From positions 124,001-188,000 of the forward strand of contig JAGASH010000005.1 in NCBI GenBank assembly GCA_017847835.1: a stretch of 64,000 nt of DNA, given 5' to 3'. Shown piece by piece: positions 1 through 11,034 of the stretch. This DNA comes from Oscillospiraceae bacterium. GTDB lineage: Bacteria; Bacillota; Clostridia; Oscillospirales; Ruminococcaceae. The notes under the pieces were generated by a model. It was not told the DNA's origin, ran no database searches, and saw only the letters and a list, made by a program, of their open reading frames with translations. Position numbers and translations under genes: made by a program. Every line of letters begins with the position of its first letter. Position 1 is the first letter of the stretch.

Positions 1-1407
1 AGCCGTGTACTTCCAGTTGTTGATGTCGGTTGAGTCGTTCCAGATTGCCTTGTTTGTTTCGTGAGGCTTACCGTGAGGCTCGTTTTTGATATCGATTGCG
101 ATAATCGTATCGTTGTTCTTATATCGCGAAGCAAGCCATTCGAGTGAGCGGTAATAATCGTTTACGGTAACCTTGTCGGTGTACCAGAGATTAACGTTAT
201 GACCCATAGCGTCGGTTTCCGCACAGTGAATATCGGGCATTACCTTCAAGCCGTTTTCCTCGGCAAGCTTTAAGAAATACTCGAAAATTTCAAGGCTGTT
301 CATATTATTCAGCTCGGGATTGTACGCGTTATTATAGTTTGCTTTCGGGAACTCGCCCGACGCCCATTGATTGATGAGCTGCGCCGACATAGGAACTCTG
401 ATAAGATTAAAGCCGTGGTCAGCAATTGCCTTTACAGTCGGAGCGAGCTGGCTGTTCCAAAGGCCGTCGAAGGTGTTTGTACCGGTGTTATAGCCGAACC
501 AGTTTACACCCGTGAGCCAGACCTGTTTGCCGTTTTTATCAAGAATTTTATTTCCGTCGGTGTGAAGCCAGTCGTCACCCTGCACAGCGTTATCGGAACG
601 TTTCAGAAGCTCTTTCACATCAGAAGAAGTCGGTGTGTAATTAGTGTTGTTATTGTTATTCTGACTTGAACTCTGATGGTTGTTCTGATTATTGTTGTTG
701 TTTGAGCTGCTTGACGGAGTACCGCTTCCCGAGCCGCCCGAAGAATTGAGCGCGGACGGCGAGCTGTAATTAAATCCTACCGAAACAGAGCCGTTTGCGG
801 GAATATTTCCGTTATATTCAACGTTTGACACGGTAACTGTCGTTCCGTTTACAGAGAAGTTTCCACCCCAGGAAGTTGTGATTTTGAAGCCGCTTGGAAC
901 GGTAAAACTTACTTTCCAGCTTCCCACAGCGCTGCTTGAATTGTTTCTTACAATAACCTCAGCAGTTCCGCACTTATTTCCGCCTTCTTCCCAAGTGCTT
1001 CCCGCATTAACCTCACAGGAAATTCCTCCCGAAGGAACGCTGCTTGACGAACTTGATGAAGATGATGAACTTGAAGATGAGCTGGAGGAGCTTGACGAGC
1101 TTTCCTGAGGATTTTCAGGCTGCTGTGACGATGAAGAAATCTCTGCGCTCGAAGAACTTTCCGAGCTTGACACGCTGTTCTCGGAGGAATTTTCACTTTC
1201 CGAGGGATATGTACTTTCACCGCCCACGGGAGCACCGCCTGCGTTATATTCGCTTGAATTGTCCGACGAGGACAAGCCGCCTTCCGAAACGGAGCTGCTT
1301 ATCGACGAACCGCTTTCACCCTCTTTGACGGTGTTTCCCGCACAGCCCGTTGTTAATATTACTGCGGCAAAAATCAAAGCCGCGGTTTTTTTGAAATTTT
1401 TGTTCAT
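1..1407 (-). CDS. GH5 endoglucanase lipoprotein with CBM2 (C-terminus cut by window edge)
   Basis: Secreted cellulase that would hydrolyse internal beta-1,4-glucan bonds at the cell surface. 469 residues are visible, in frame to base 1 without a stop. Residues 1-22 form a lipoprotein signal peptide ending LTTGC, so Cys22 is the likely lipidation site. A Ser/Glu-rich linker contains 21 serines in a row (residues 103-123). A CBM2-type cellulose-binding module covers about 130-216, then a Ser/Asn/Gln linker. A GH5 barrel starts near 275 (WLHTDGNKILD, GVNWFGYNTG) and contains NEPHG, with Glu443 as predicted acid/base. The nucleophile Glu and anything C-terminal lie outside the window. The barrel start resembles the Acidothermus E1 type (GH5 subfamily 1), which is my inference. 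ATG at 1407 follows GGAGG. It has its own promoter at 1459-1488. Confidence 0.93.
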   Translation of the reverse strand, partial: MNKNFKKTAALIFAAVILTTGCAGNTVKEGESGSSISSSVSEGGLSSSDNSSEYNAGGAPVGGESTYPSESENSSENSVSSSESSSSAEISSSSQQPENPQESSSSSSSSSSSSSSSSSSSSSVPSGGISCEVNAGSTWEEGGNKCGTAEVIVRNNSSSAVGSWKVSFTVPSGFKITTSWGGNFSVNGTTVTVSNVEYNGNIPANGSVSVGFNYSSPSALNSSGGSGSGTPSSSSNNNNNQNNHQSSSQNNNNNTNYTPTSSDVKELLKRSDNAVQGDDWLHTDGNKILDKNGKQVWLTGVNWFGYNTGTNTFDGLWNSQLAPTVKAIADHGFNLIRVPMSAQLINQWASGEFPKANYNNAYNPELNNMNSLEIFEYFLKLAEENGLKVMPDIHCAETDAMGHNVNLWYTDKVTVNDYYRSLEWLASRYKNNDTIIAIDIKNEPHGKPHETNKAIWNDSTDINNWKYTA

Positions 1408-1458
1408 AATTTCCTCCCGCAAAGCAATTTACAAGTGAAAAATATCCATATTTAATAT

Positions 1459-1488
1459 ATTATAACATATAATCTGTTAAATTGTCAA
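1459..1488 (-). promoter_or_regulatory. sigma-A promoter of the cellulase gene
   Basis: On the minus strand TTGACA (1483-1488) is followed after 18 bases by TATAAT (1459-1464), about 50 bases before the GH5 start codon. Both hexamers are perfect consensus. Confidence 0.8.
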
Positions 1489-1503
1489 GTATGCTTATAA
1501 AAT

Positions 1504-1531
1504 AATCCCCCGGACTATTGCCCGAGGGATT
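1504..1531 (-). terminator. intrinsic terminator after the spore protein gene
   Basis: Arms 1504-1513 and 1521-1531 (AATCCCTCGGG with CCGGGGGATT on the minus strand, one mismatch) form a GC-rich hairpin followed by ATTATTTTAT. It separates the spore protein gene from the cellulase promoter. Confidence 0.65.
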
Positions 1532-1552
1532 GCTTCCGGTCGGATAAATCTC

Positions 1553-1729
1553 TTACTGAGCGTTCTGCTCGTAGGACTCAATCATCTTTTTAACCATCAT
1601 ACCGCCGATAGAACCTGCCTGTCTTGCGGTAAGGTCGCCGTTATAGCCGTTGTTGAGGGTAACGCCTACTTCGTTGGCAGCCTGCATCTTGATGTTGTTA
1701 AGATTTGCCTTAGACTGTTTGTTAGACAT
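1553..1729 (-). CDS. alpha/beta-type small acid-soluble spore protein
   Basis: 58-residue spore protein that coats and protects DNA in dormant spores and is degraded at germination. The family signature is complete: ANEVG (the germination-protease cleavage region), LNNGYNGDLTARQAGSIGG and MVKKMIE. I chose ATG 1729 because GGAGA lies 6 bases upstream; an in-frame extension of seven codons has no ribosome site. A CATATTA element (1751-1757 on the minus strand) resembles a sigma-G -10 box, but I could not find a matching -35, so the forespore promoter is only suggested. The gene stands alone between its terminator and a 240-base gap. The family assignment is secure; the exact paralogue (sspA/B/C type) cannot be told. 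Confidence 0.95.
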   Translation of the reverse strand: MSNKQSKANLNNIKMQAANEVGVTLNNGYNGDLTARQAGSIGGMMVKKMIESYEQNAQ

Positions 1730-1837
1730 AATAATTCTCCTTGATATCAATAATATGCAAAGGACTTTTTCGATAAAAACGATAAATGTGTGATTGCCTT
1801 TGCGATAATATTATTTTCACACTCCGTAAAAATATTA

Positions 1838-1920
1838 AAGGGAATTGTTGCGCAAAAAGTTATAAATTGTTTTTAATAAATTAATTTGACAATAAGTCTT
1901 AATCTTATCACAATTCCCTT
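1838..1920. repeat. long-spaced perfect inverted repeat in a gene-free gap
   Basis: AAGGGAATTGT (1838-1848) and ACAATTCCCTT (1910-1920) are perfect 11-base inverted arms enclosing 61 AT-rich bases. The gap between the spore protein gene and the FNT gene (1730-1972) contains no ORF I can support. Function unknown; it could be a folded transcript or a remnant of a small mobile repeat. Confidence 0.5.
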
Positions 1921-1941
1921 CCTCCCGTTTTGATATAAAGA

Positions 1942-1970
1942 AGCTCCCGGCTTAAAACCGAGAGCTTTTT
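1942..1970 (-). terminator. terminator at the end of the leu gene cluster
   Basis: AGCTCTCGG and CCGGGAGCT arms (one wobble) with a short loop lie directly after the FNT stop codon. The T-run is stronger when read on the plus strand, but no plus-strand gene ends here, so it most likely closes the long minus-strand transcript. Confidence 0.65.
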
Positions 1971-1972
1971 TA

Positions 1973-2566
1973 TTATGTCTTTTCTTTTCTTCCTGCGTAT
2001 AGCAGACCGCGAATGATATTGCTTCCGACAAGATTTCCCGCAATCAGAACAGGCAGAACAATAAAATCTTCAGCTTTATATATTCCCGAAGCGCCGTAAT
2101 AGAACAAATCCGCAACGGTGTGGTCGAAACCGCAGAGAACAAACACGGGAATTGAGAAAATTATTCCGATATAGTTTCCTGTTTTTTTGTAAAAATCAAC
2201 GCCGAGATATATCAGAATTCCGCAGAATATTGCCGAAACAAACAACCATAAAAGATTATTTGCAAGCCTTGCCGCGCAAACCTCGACTGCCTTTTCCCTG
2301 ACTGCCGGATTAAACGAGCCTAAAACTCCGAAGCCAAATGCAAAAACACTGTTCACAGCGGTTACAGCAACAAATTCCAGAGCATTTTTCTTGTTGATAT
2401 ATCCCGCCATTCCCGTGAAAAGGCTCATCGAATATCGGCAAACAACAATCAGTCCGAATGCGAAAAGCACCGCTCCTACATACTTGTTTCCGCTAATCAA
2501 ATTACAGTAGGATACGATTGAAATCATCATAGCCGCACTGATTGCATTTATTATCACTTTTTTCAT
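1973..2566 (-). CDS. formate/nitrite transporter (FNT) family channel, short form
   Basis: 197-residue membrane protein, almost entirely hydrophobic with about six predicted helices. GFDHTVADLF near His149 matches the conserved central-histidine region of formate/nitrite channels (typically GFEHSVANMF), and NNLLWLFVSAIFCG matches the preceding helix. FNT proteins are usually about 250-280 residues, so this one is short, probably with trimmed loops and termini. The substrate may be formate, nitrite, hydrosulfide or another small anion and cannot be read from sequence. It lies 17 bases downstream of leuB, as the last gene of the leucine cluster, followed by a terminator. There is no obvious pathway link to leucine synthesis. 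Confidence 0.75.
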   Translation of the reverse strand: MKKVIINAISAAMMISIVSYCNLISGNKYVGAVLFAFGLIVVCRYSMSLFTGMAGYINKKNALEFVAVTAVNSVFAFGFGVLGSFNPAVREKAVEVCAARLANNLLWLFVSAIFCGILIYLGVDFYKKTGNYIGIIFSIPVFVLCGFDHTVADLFYYGASGIYKAEDFIVLPVLIAGNLVGSNIIRGLLYAGRKEKT

Positions 2567-2583
2567 AATATCCCCGCCGAAAA

Positions 2584-3666
2584 TCAGATATACTCGGCAA
2601 TTTTATCGCCCATTCCCGAGCAGGAAACAAGCGTCATACCGTCGCTCATAATATCGCCCGTGCGGAAACCATTTTCAAGAGCCTTGTTTACAGCGTTTTC
2701 AACAGCGTCCGCTTCCTTGTCCATCTTGAACGAATAGCGAAGCATCATTGCCGCAGAAAGGATTGTTGCAATCGGGTTTGCCTTGTTCTGACCGGCAATA
2801 TCGGGTGCAGAACCGCCGCTCGGCTCATAAAGACCGAAGCTCGTTTCGTTCATCGAAGCGGAAGCAAGCATTCCGATTGAACCGGTAATCATAGAAGCCT
2901 CGTCCGACAAAATATCGCCGAACATATTCTCGGTCACCATAACGTCGAACTGCGCGGGGTCTTTAACGAGCTGCATAGCGCTGTTATCGACAAGCATATG
3001 TTCGAGTGTTACCTCGGGATAATCCTTTGCTACTTCTTCAACGACTTTTCTCCACAAGCGAGAGCTGTCAAGAACATTCGCCTTATCAACGCTTGTAACC
3101 TTTTTTCTGCGCTGCATAGCAACATCGAACGCTTTTATCGCAATTCTGCGGATTTCGTTCTCGTTATAGGAAAGCGTATCAACAGCAGTCATCACACCGT
3201 TTACTTCCTCGGTTTTGCGCTCACCGAAGTAAAGTCCGCCCGTGAGTTCGCGCATTATCAGCATATCGAAGCCTTTTTCGGCGATTTCCTTTTTCAGCGG
3301 ACAAGCCTCGGAAAGCTGCTTATACAGAACGCACGGACGAAGATTTGCAAACAGTCCGAGCGACTTTCTGAGTTTCAGCAAGCCTGCCTCGGGACGAAGA
3401 TTTGCAGGGAGCTTGTACCACGGAGAGGTTGTCGTGTTACCGCCGATTGAGCCCATCAGAACTGCGTCCGCATCCTTGCAGCGCTCGATTGTTTCATCGG
3501 TAAGCGGAACACCGTTTGCGTCTATCGAGCAGCCTCCCATTAAAAGCTGCTCATAGTTGAACTTGTGACCGAATTTATCTGCAACCTTATCGAGCACCTT
3601 CATCGCTTCTGTCACGATTTCGGGACCGATACCGTCGCCCTTGATTACCGCTATGTTCTTTTCCAT
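2584..3666 (-). CDS. leuB: 3-isopropylmalate dehydrogenase
   Basis: 360-residue cytoplasmic enzyme of leucine synthesis that oxidises and decarboxylates 3-isopropylmalate to 2-ketoisocaproate with NAD+. Visible family elements are [11 protein letters not shown] at the N-terminus, the substrate Arg in [11 protein letters not shown], the VDKANVLD segment with its catalytic Lys, and the metal-binding [30 protein letters not shown] marks the cofactor-binding end. Length is normal for LeuB. ATG 3666 follows AAAGGATAATTAC. A 64-base gap containing a small CCCGC/GCGGG hairpin (about 3688-3709) separates it from the upstream acetyltransferase gene. Closely related tartrate or isocitrate dehydrogenases are unlikely given the leuC and leuD neighbours. 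Confidence 0.96.
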   Translation of the reverse strand: MEKNIAVIKGDGIGPEIVTEAMKVLDKVADKFGHKFNYEQLLMGGCSIDANGVPLTDETIERCKDADAVLMGSIGGNTTTSPWYKLPANLRPEAGLLKLRKSLGLFANLRPCVLYKQLSEACPLKKEIAEKGFDMLIMRELTGGLYFGERKTEEVNGVMTAVDTLSYNENEIRRIAIKAFDVAMQRRKKVTSVDKANVLDSSRLWRKVVEEVAKDYPEVTLEHMLVDNSAMQLVKDPAQFDVMVTENMFGDILSDEASMITGSIGMLASASMNETSFGLYEPSGGSAPDIAGQNKANPIATILSAAMMLRYSFKMDKEADAVENAVNKALENGFRTGDIMSDGMTLVSCSGMGDKIAEYI

Positions 3667-3730
3667 TGTAATTATCCTTTCTTAAAGCTCCCGCAAATAT
3701 TCGCGGGAACATTTTTAGACAAAAAGCCGC

Positions 3731-4225
3731 TTAAAACTCGATTTTATAGGTAACGTAATCCACGCCGTCATAATTTCTCGCAGCAAATTTCTGTTCCTCA
3801 AAACCAAACTGCTCGTAGAATTTTCTTGCGTTTGCGTTCATTACGGCTGTTTCGAGAACCGCGCTTTTGAAGCCCTTTTTCCGCATTTCCCGCAAGGAGT
3901 GCATAAGGAGCTTTTTGCCGTAACCCTTGTGCTGCTTTTCGGGAGCGACATAAAGCAGAATAATCTTCACGCACCCGTCAAACGGTCTTTCTTCGCAGTA
4001 TTCACCCGTACAAACCGCTGAAATTTCCCCGTCAACAAGAAGAACGTAGATATACTTCCCGTCAACCAGCAGCTTTGTAAAGCTGTTTCGGCGTGCTTCA
4101 CCCGTATAGCGCTCGATTTGCTCGGGAGTGAAAACCTCCCTGTAATTCTCCCGCCAGCAGCTGTCCACAACCCTGCTCATTCCCTCAACATCGGGTATCT
4201 GCGCAGGTCTTATATCAATTCTCAT
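3731..4225 (-). CDS. GNAT family N-acetyltransferase
   Basis: 164-residue acetyl-CoA-dependent acyltransferase of unknown substrate. The acetyl-CoA-binding motif A is seen in [18 protein letters not shown], followed by [16 protein letters not shown], typical of motif B in RimI-like and small-molecule GNAT enzymes. The start codon overlaps the leuD stop codon (ATGA type), so the two are probably translationally coupled. Its place between leuD and leuB suggests only shared expression; nothing visible ties the substrate to branched-chain amino acids. Confidence 0.85.
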   Translation of the reverse strand: MRIDIRPAQIPDVEGMSRVVDSCWRENYREVFTPEQIERYTGEARRNSFTKLLVDGKYIYVLLVDGEISAVCTGEYCEERPFDGCVKIILLYVAPEKQHKGYGKKLLMHSLREMRKKGFKSAVLETAVMNANARKFYEQFGFEEQKFAARNYDGVDYVTYKIEF

Positions 4226-4704
4226 TTCTTTAAGGAGTTGAGTAGACCGCCCTTGTTGATGATTTCTTTGATAAACTCAGGAAACGGCTGTGCCTTGTAG
4301 GTTTTGCCCTTTGTTATGTTTGTGATAATACCGCTGTCAAAGTCGATTTCAACCTCGTTTCCGTCGTCGATATCCTTCGCAGCCTCGTCACATTCAAGAA
4401 TAGGCAGACCGATATTAATTGAATTGCGATAGAATATTCTTGCAAAGGTTGACGCGATTACACAGCCTATTCCGCTTGCCTTAATTGCAATCGGAGCGTG
4501 CTCACGCGAGCTTCCGCAGCCGAAATTCATATTCGCAACCATAATATCGCCCTCTTTTACCGTCTTGACAAAATCCTTGTCAATGTCCTCCATACAGTGT
4601 GAAGCAAGCTCCTTGTGGTCGGAGGTGTTCAGATAACGCGCAGGGATAATTACGTCCGTATCAACGTTATCGCCGTATTTATGTACAATTCCGTGTGCTT
4701 TCAT
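4222..4704 (-). CDS. leuD: 3-isopropylmalate dehydratase small subunit
   Basis: 160-residue swivelling subunit that pairs with LeuC to isomerise 2-isopropylmalate to 3-isopropylmalate. It carries the aconitase swivel motifs [23 protein letters not shown] (substrate loop) and [15 protein letters not shown]. At 160 residues it belongs to the short, homoaconitase-like LeuD class rather than the roughly 200-residue enterobacterial type. ATG 4704 follows AAGGAG, 12 bases after the Dabb gene. It overlaps the acetyltransferase gene by 4 bases. Confidence 0.95.
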   Translation of the reverse strand: MKAHGIVHKYGDNVDTDVIIPARYLNTSDHKELASHCMEDIDKDFVKTVKEGDIMVANMNFGCGSSREHAPIAIKASGIGCVIASTFARIFYRNSINIGLPILECDEAAKDIDDGNEVEIDFDSGIITNITKGKTYKAQPFPEFIKEIINKGGLLNSLKK

Positions 4705-4716
4705 AAAAAATTCTCC

Positions 4717-5016
4717 TTATATTTCAAAATCAACGCATTTTCTTTCCGCAACGAACGGTCTTACACGCTCGTCCGCTACTTTGACGTGCTCGGGATGAAC
4801 AGCGTACGCTTTCAGCGATTTCTCGTCAGCAAACGTACTGTCCAGCATTAAATCCCCGCTTGACGACGGCAAAAGCTCAGTTATAACCTTGATTTCAGCC
4901 AGACCGTCAATCTTCCCTTTCAGCCCTTCAAGTCCCTCTTTAATAAGCATTTTATGCTCGGACTTTTCGGTTTCGGGCATATCTTTCAGTTTCCAGATAA
5001 TAACGTGTTTAACCAT
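4717..5016 (-). CDS. Dabb (stress-responsive alpha-beta barrel) domain protein
   Basis: 99-residue small dimeric alpha-beta barrel protein. The [12 protein letters not shown] start, the central GDLMLDSTFADEKSLKAYAVHPEHVKV and the terminal RKCVDFE are typical of the Dabb family. Some members are cofactor-free enzymes and some have unknown roles, so the function here is open. Its start codon overlaps the leuC stop by one base (TAATG) and leuD begins 12 bases after it, so it sits between the two dehydratase subunit genes. That suggests tight co-expression, perhaps a role in stabilising or sensing the pathway, but this is inference. Confidence 0.85.
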   Translation of the reverse strand: MVKHVIIWKLKDMPETEKSEHKMLIKEGLEGLKGKIDGLAEIKVITELLPSSSGDLMLDSTFADEKSLKAYAVHPEHVKVADERVRPFVAERKCVDFEI

Positions 5017-6278
5017 TACTCAAACTCTCCCGAAATGTAACCTTTCAGCGCGCTTGCCGCAGCAACAGCGGGACTTGCGAGATAAACCTCGGAGGTTGTG
5101 TCGCCCATTCTGCCGACAAAGTTGCGGTTTGTTGTGGAAATCGCTCTCTCGTGCGGAGCGAGAATACCCATATGACCGCCCAGACAAGGACCGCAAGTAG
5201 GTGCAGAAACAACCATTCCCGCTTCAACAAATATTTCGAGCAAGCCGTTTTTCAGCGCGTCCATATAAATCTGCTGAGTTGCGGGAATTACGATTGCGCG
5301 AACTCCCTTTGCTACTTTCTTGCCCTTAACAACAGCCGCAGCAGCTTCAAGGTCGCTGTAACGTCCGTTTGTGCACGAACCGATAACCACTTGGTCGATT
5401 TTGATATTCAGTTTCTCCGCCTCGTCGATTGTCTTGGTGTTCTCGGGCAAATGCGGGAAAGAAACCGTCGGCTTGATTGTGCTCAAATCGATATCAATAA
5501 CGCGGTTATACTGCGCGTCCTCGTCAGCCTTGAAAATTTCGGGCTTTCGATCGGTTCTGCCCTTAATGTAATCGAGAGTAACCTCGTCAACCTCGAAAAT
5601 ACCGTTCTTTGCACCTGCTTCGATTGCCATATTAGCCATACAAAGTCTGTCGTCCATAGACAGGCTCTTCAAGCCCTCGCCCGTGAACTCCATCGACTGA
5701 TAAAGCGCGCCGTCAACACCTATCATTCCGATAATGTGAAGAATAACGTCCTTGCCGCTTACCCACTTGTTGAGCTTGCCGGTGAGGTTGAACTTAATCG
5801 CGGACGGAACCTTGAACCAAGCCTCTCCTGTTGCCATTCCCGCAGCCATATCGGTTGAACCGACGCCCGTGGAAAAAGCTCCGAGCGCGCCGTATGTACA
5901 GGTGTGGCTGTCTGCGCCGATTACGCAGTCACCCGAGATAACCAGACCTTTTTCAGGCAGAAGCGCGTGCTCAACACCTACTTCACCGACGTCATAGAAG
6001 TTCAGGATATCATACTTGTCCGCGAAATTGCGGCACTGCTGGCACTGAATAGCCGCTTTGATATCCTTGTTCGGTGTGAAGTGGTCCATTACCAGCGAGA
6101 TTTTTGTCTTGTCGAAAACTTCCGTAAAGCCGTTCTTGTTGAACTCGTTGATTGCAACAGGGCTTGTGATATCGTTTCCGAGGACCATATCCAGTTTTGC
6201 CTTAATCAGCTGTCCCTCGACAACCGACTCCAGCCCCGCGTGCTTTGCCAGAATTTTCTGCGTCATTGTCATTCCCAT
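5016..6278 (-). CDS. leuC: 3-isopropylmalate dehydratase large subunit
   Basis: 420-residue aconitase-family subunit binding a [4Fe-4S] cluster. Three cluster cysteines are visible, in [14 protein letters not shown] and [13 protein letters not shown], with the [21 protein letters not shown] substrate segment upstream. At 420 residues it is the short, homoaconitase-type LeuC, matching the 160-residue LeuD. ATG 6278 follows AGGAGG placed inside the end of ligA, whose stop codon is only two bases away. leuC is therefore expressed from the ligA transcript or a promoter within it; no separate promoter or leucine leader peptide is seen. Homoaconitase or citraconate hydratase activity is possible, but leuB nearby favours leucine synthesis. 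Confidence 0.95.
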   Translation of the reverse strand: MGMTMTQKILAKHAGLESVVEGQLIKAKLDMVLGNDITSPVAINEFNKNGFTEVFDKTKISLVMDHFTPNKDIKAAIQCQQCRNFADKYDILNFYDVGEVGVEHALLPEKGLVISGDCVIGADSHTCTYGALGAFSTGVGSTDMAAGMATGEAWFKVPSAIKFNLTGKLNKWVSGKDVILHIIGMIGVDGALYQSMEFTGEGLKSLSMDDRLCMANMAIEAGAKNGIFEVDEVTLDYIKGRTDRKPEIFKADEDAQYNRVIDIDLSTIKPTVSFPHLPENTKTIDEAEKLNIKIDQVVIGSCTNGRYSDLEAAAAVVKGKKVAKGVRAIVIPATQQIYMDALKNGLLEIFVEAGMVVSAPTCGPCLGGHMGILAPHERAISTTNRNFVGRMGDTTSEVYLASPAVAAASALKGYISGEFE

Positions 6279-6280
6279 TT

Positions 6281-8957
<2,677 letters not shown>

Positions 8958-8977
8958 AATTCACCACTCCCCCGATA

Positions 8978-9006
8978 ATAATATGCGGGAAGTCGCGGTA
9001 AAGTGA
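8978..9006 (-). promoter_or_regulatory. candidate sigma-E promoter of yunB
   Basis: Minus strand: TCACTTT (9000-9006), 14 bases, CATATTAT (8978-8985). This fits the sigma-E pattern (K-M-ATATT, 13-15 bases, CATACANT) at 5 of 7 and about 6 of 8 positions and lies 20 bases before the yunB start codon. Confidence 0.45.
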
Positions 9007-9020
9007 ATAGATTTGTCCTT

Positions 9021-10430
9021 TTATGCGTTTATAAACGCTTCAAATGCCTTATAAGCGGCATAAACGTCGGTTTTTGCCGTAATTTCATAGGGAGCGTGCA
9101 TTGACATAACGGGAACACCCACGTCAATCGTGTCAACATTGAGGTTTGCGATATATTTTGCAACCGTTCCTCCGCCGCCGATATCAACCTTTCCAAGCTC
9201 GCCTGTCTGCCAGATAACACCCTTTTTGTCGAGAATTGCGCGAACCTCTCCGACAAATTCCGCGGAAGCGTCGGAAGTGCCGCTCTTTCCTCTTGAACCG
9301 GTGTATTTCGTCACGCAGACGCCGCCGTTGAGAACGCAGGAGTTGTTCTTTTCAAATGCGTCCGCAAAGGTCGGGTCAAATGCCGCGTTTACATCAGCCG
9401 AAAGGCACTTTGAATTCGACAGAACATCGCGCGCTCTTGCACCGAAAATTGCCGCTAAATCCGCGATAAAATATTTCAGATAAGCGGACTGAAGTCCCGT
9501 GTTTCCGTCGGAGCCGGTTTCTTCTTTGTCCGTGAGAATAGCAACAGCGGTCTTTTTGAGATTTTTTGCTTCGAGAATTGCCGAAAGTTCCGTATACGCG
9601 CAAACTCTGTCGTCCTGACCGTAAGCGCCGACAAGACTTCTGTCAAAACCGATATCGCGTGCCTTGAATGCAGGCACGGCTTCAAGCTCAGCCGACAAGA
9701 AATCGGCTTCGGTTATGCCGTATTTTTTATTGAGAAGCGCCATTAGATTGAGCTTGACTTTCTCGGAAACCTCGTCGTCCTTGAAAGGACGCGAGCCGAT
9801 AATAAGGTTGAGCTCCTCGCCCTTTATAAGCTCGGGAGCAGGACGCTTCATCTGCGCGGAAGCAAGGTGTGGAAGCAAATCCGACACGCAGAAAACAGGG
9901 TCGTTTTCGTCCTCGCCGATTTTTACGATTACTTTCGAGCCGTCCGCTTTTACGATAACACCGTGAAGAGACATCGGAACGGTTGTCCACTGATATTTCT
10001 TTATTCCGCCGTAATAGTGCGATTTGAAATAGCCGACCTCGTCCTTTTCCATAAGCGGATTTTGCTTCATATCAAGCCGCGGTGAGTCGATGTGCGCAGC
10101 AAGAAGGTTTACACCGTTTTCAATAGGCTCCGAGCCGATTACCGCAAGGATTGCCGACTTTTCGCGGTTGATAAGATAAACCTTGTCGCCCGCCTTGTAC
10201 TTCTTTTTCTTGTCGAATTTCACGAAACCCGCAGCCTTTGCCTCACGTTCGATATAGCCAGCAGCCTCGCGCTCGGTTTTTGCCTCGTCAAGAAAACGCT
10301 TGTATCCCTCGCAGAATTTGTCGCATTTCTTGATATCGCTGTCGCTCATACGAAGATAAGCGTTTTTCTTGTGCATAAAAAGCTTTTCTTTGAGCTGTTT
10401 TGCTTCATTTTCGATTTCTTTCTTTGCCAT
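9021..10430 (-). CDS. M18 family aspartyl aminopeptidase
   Basis: 469-residue dinuclear-zinc cytoplasmic aminopeptidase that would remove N-terminal, often acidic, residues from peptides. Metal-binding family motifs visible are LLAAHIDSPRLD, the TDKEETGSDGNTG segment with the catalytic Glu, and the C-terminal VMSMHAPYEITAKTDV. Length is normal for the M18 family (aminopeptidase I type). ATG 10430 follows an AAAGGGAAAC ribosome site; a 40-codon upstream extension overlaps the transglycosylase gene and has no family similarity. It is 16 bases downstream of the transglycosylase gene. Confidence 0.93.
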   Translation of the reverse strand: MAKKEIENEAKQLKEKLFMHKKNAYLRMSDSDIKKCDKFCEGYKRFLDEAKTEREAAGYIEREAKAAGFVKFDKKKKYKAGDKVYLINREKSAILAVIGSEPIENGVNLLAAHIDSPRLDMKQNPLMEKDEVGYFKSHYYGGIKKYQWTTVPMSLHGVIVKADGSKVIVKIGEDENDPVFCVSDLLPHLASAQMKRPAPELIKGEELNLIIGSRPFKDDEVSEKVKLNLMALLNKKYGITEADFLSAELEAVPAFKARDIGFDRSLVGAYGQDDRVCAYTELSAILEAKNLKKTAVAILTDKEETGSDGNTGLQSAYLKYFIADLAAIFGARARDVLSNSKCLSADVNAAFDPTFADAFEKNNSCVLNGGVCVTKYTGSRGKSGTSDASAEFVGEVRAILDKKGVIWQTGELGKVDIGGGGTVAKYIANLNVDTIDVGVPVMSMHAPYEITAKTDVYAAYKAFEAFINA

Positions 10431-10446
10431 TTCTGTTTCCCTTTCT

Positions 10447-11034
10447 TTATTTTTCGTTATCGTACAGCTTTTTGTACGTTTTGTAAGCATTTGTGATTTT
10501 ATCAACATAGTGCGCGGTATCCGAGGTAGGAATATTAATAAGGTGAACACCGTCCGATGAATAACGCTTGTCGGAAAGCCACTCGTTTACTGTGCCTCGT
10601 CCTGCGTGATAAGCCGCGGCAGCCGTTTCAATTGTGCCGAATTCATCATAAAGATATCCCAGAAGCCAGCAGCCGTAGTCGATATTTTTCTGCGCGTTGA
10701 ACATATCGGAATAAACCGCGTCGTCATCGTCACGCTTGTATTTTATCCAATCAAAGGTTTCTTCCATAATCTGCATAAGCCCGCGAGCTCCTACATTTGA
10801 AACAGCGTCGGTCTTAAAGCCGCTTTCAGTCTTAATAACCGCATAAGCAAAATACTTGTCGATACCGTTTTGCGCAGAGTATTTTTCAACATAGCTCTGA
10901 TATTTCAGCGGGTGCATTTCGATGATATACTGCCGATACCCGAAATAAGCCCCGACTCCCAAAAGTGCAGCTGCGACAATAATTATCGCCGCAATCAAGC
11001 CTGCGCGTTTCTTTTTACGCTTTTTATTTATCAT
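10447..11034 (-). CDS. membrane-anchored lytic transglycosylase (SLT domain)
   Basis: 195-residue murein hydrolase that would cleave the glycan strand to form 1,6-anhydromuramic ends. A basic N-terminus (KKRKKKR) precedes a single helix at about 11-31. The SLT goose-lysozyme-like domain has catalytic Glu70 in VIKTESGFKTDAVS, then GARGLMQIM, GCWLLGYL and AAAYHAGRGTV. The start overlaps the coaE stop (ATGA), so translation is probably coupled. Such small anchored transglycosylases may act in wall remodelling or in engulfment during sporulation; which one applies here is not visible. Confidence 0.92.
   Translation of the reverse strand: MINKKRKKKRAGLIAAIIIVAAALLGVGAYFGYRQYIIEMHPLKYQSYVEKYSAQNGIDKYFAYAVIKTESGFKTDAVSNVGARGLMQIMEETFDWIKYKRDDDDAVYSDMFNAQKNIDYGCWLLGYLYDEFGTIETAAAAYHAGRGTVNEWLSDKRYSSDGVHLINIPTSDTAHYVDKITNAYKTYKKLYDNEK

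Noticed and set aside
878..1108. Acidic protein-like frame on the plus strand opposite the serine run
   Set aside because: Its Glu/Asp/Leu-rich sequence is the reverse complement of serine codons of the cellulase linker.
1751..1800. Sigma-G promoter of the spore protein gene
   Set aside because: Only the -10 (CATATTA) is seen; no -35 match at 17-18 bases, so it is not listed as a feature.
1886..1914. Plus-strand promoter starting with TTGACA in the 1730-1972 gap
   Set aside because: No -10 box at proper spacing and no plus-strand gene downstream.
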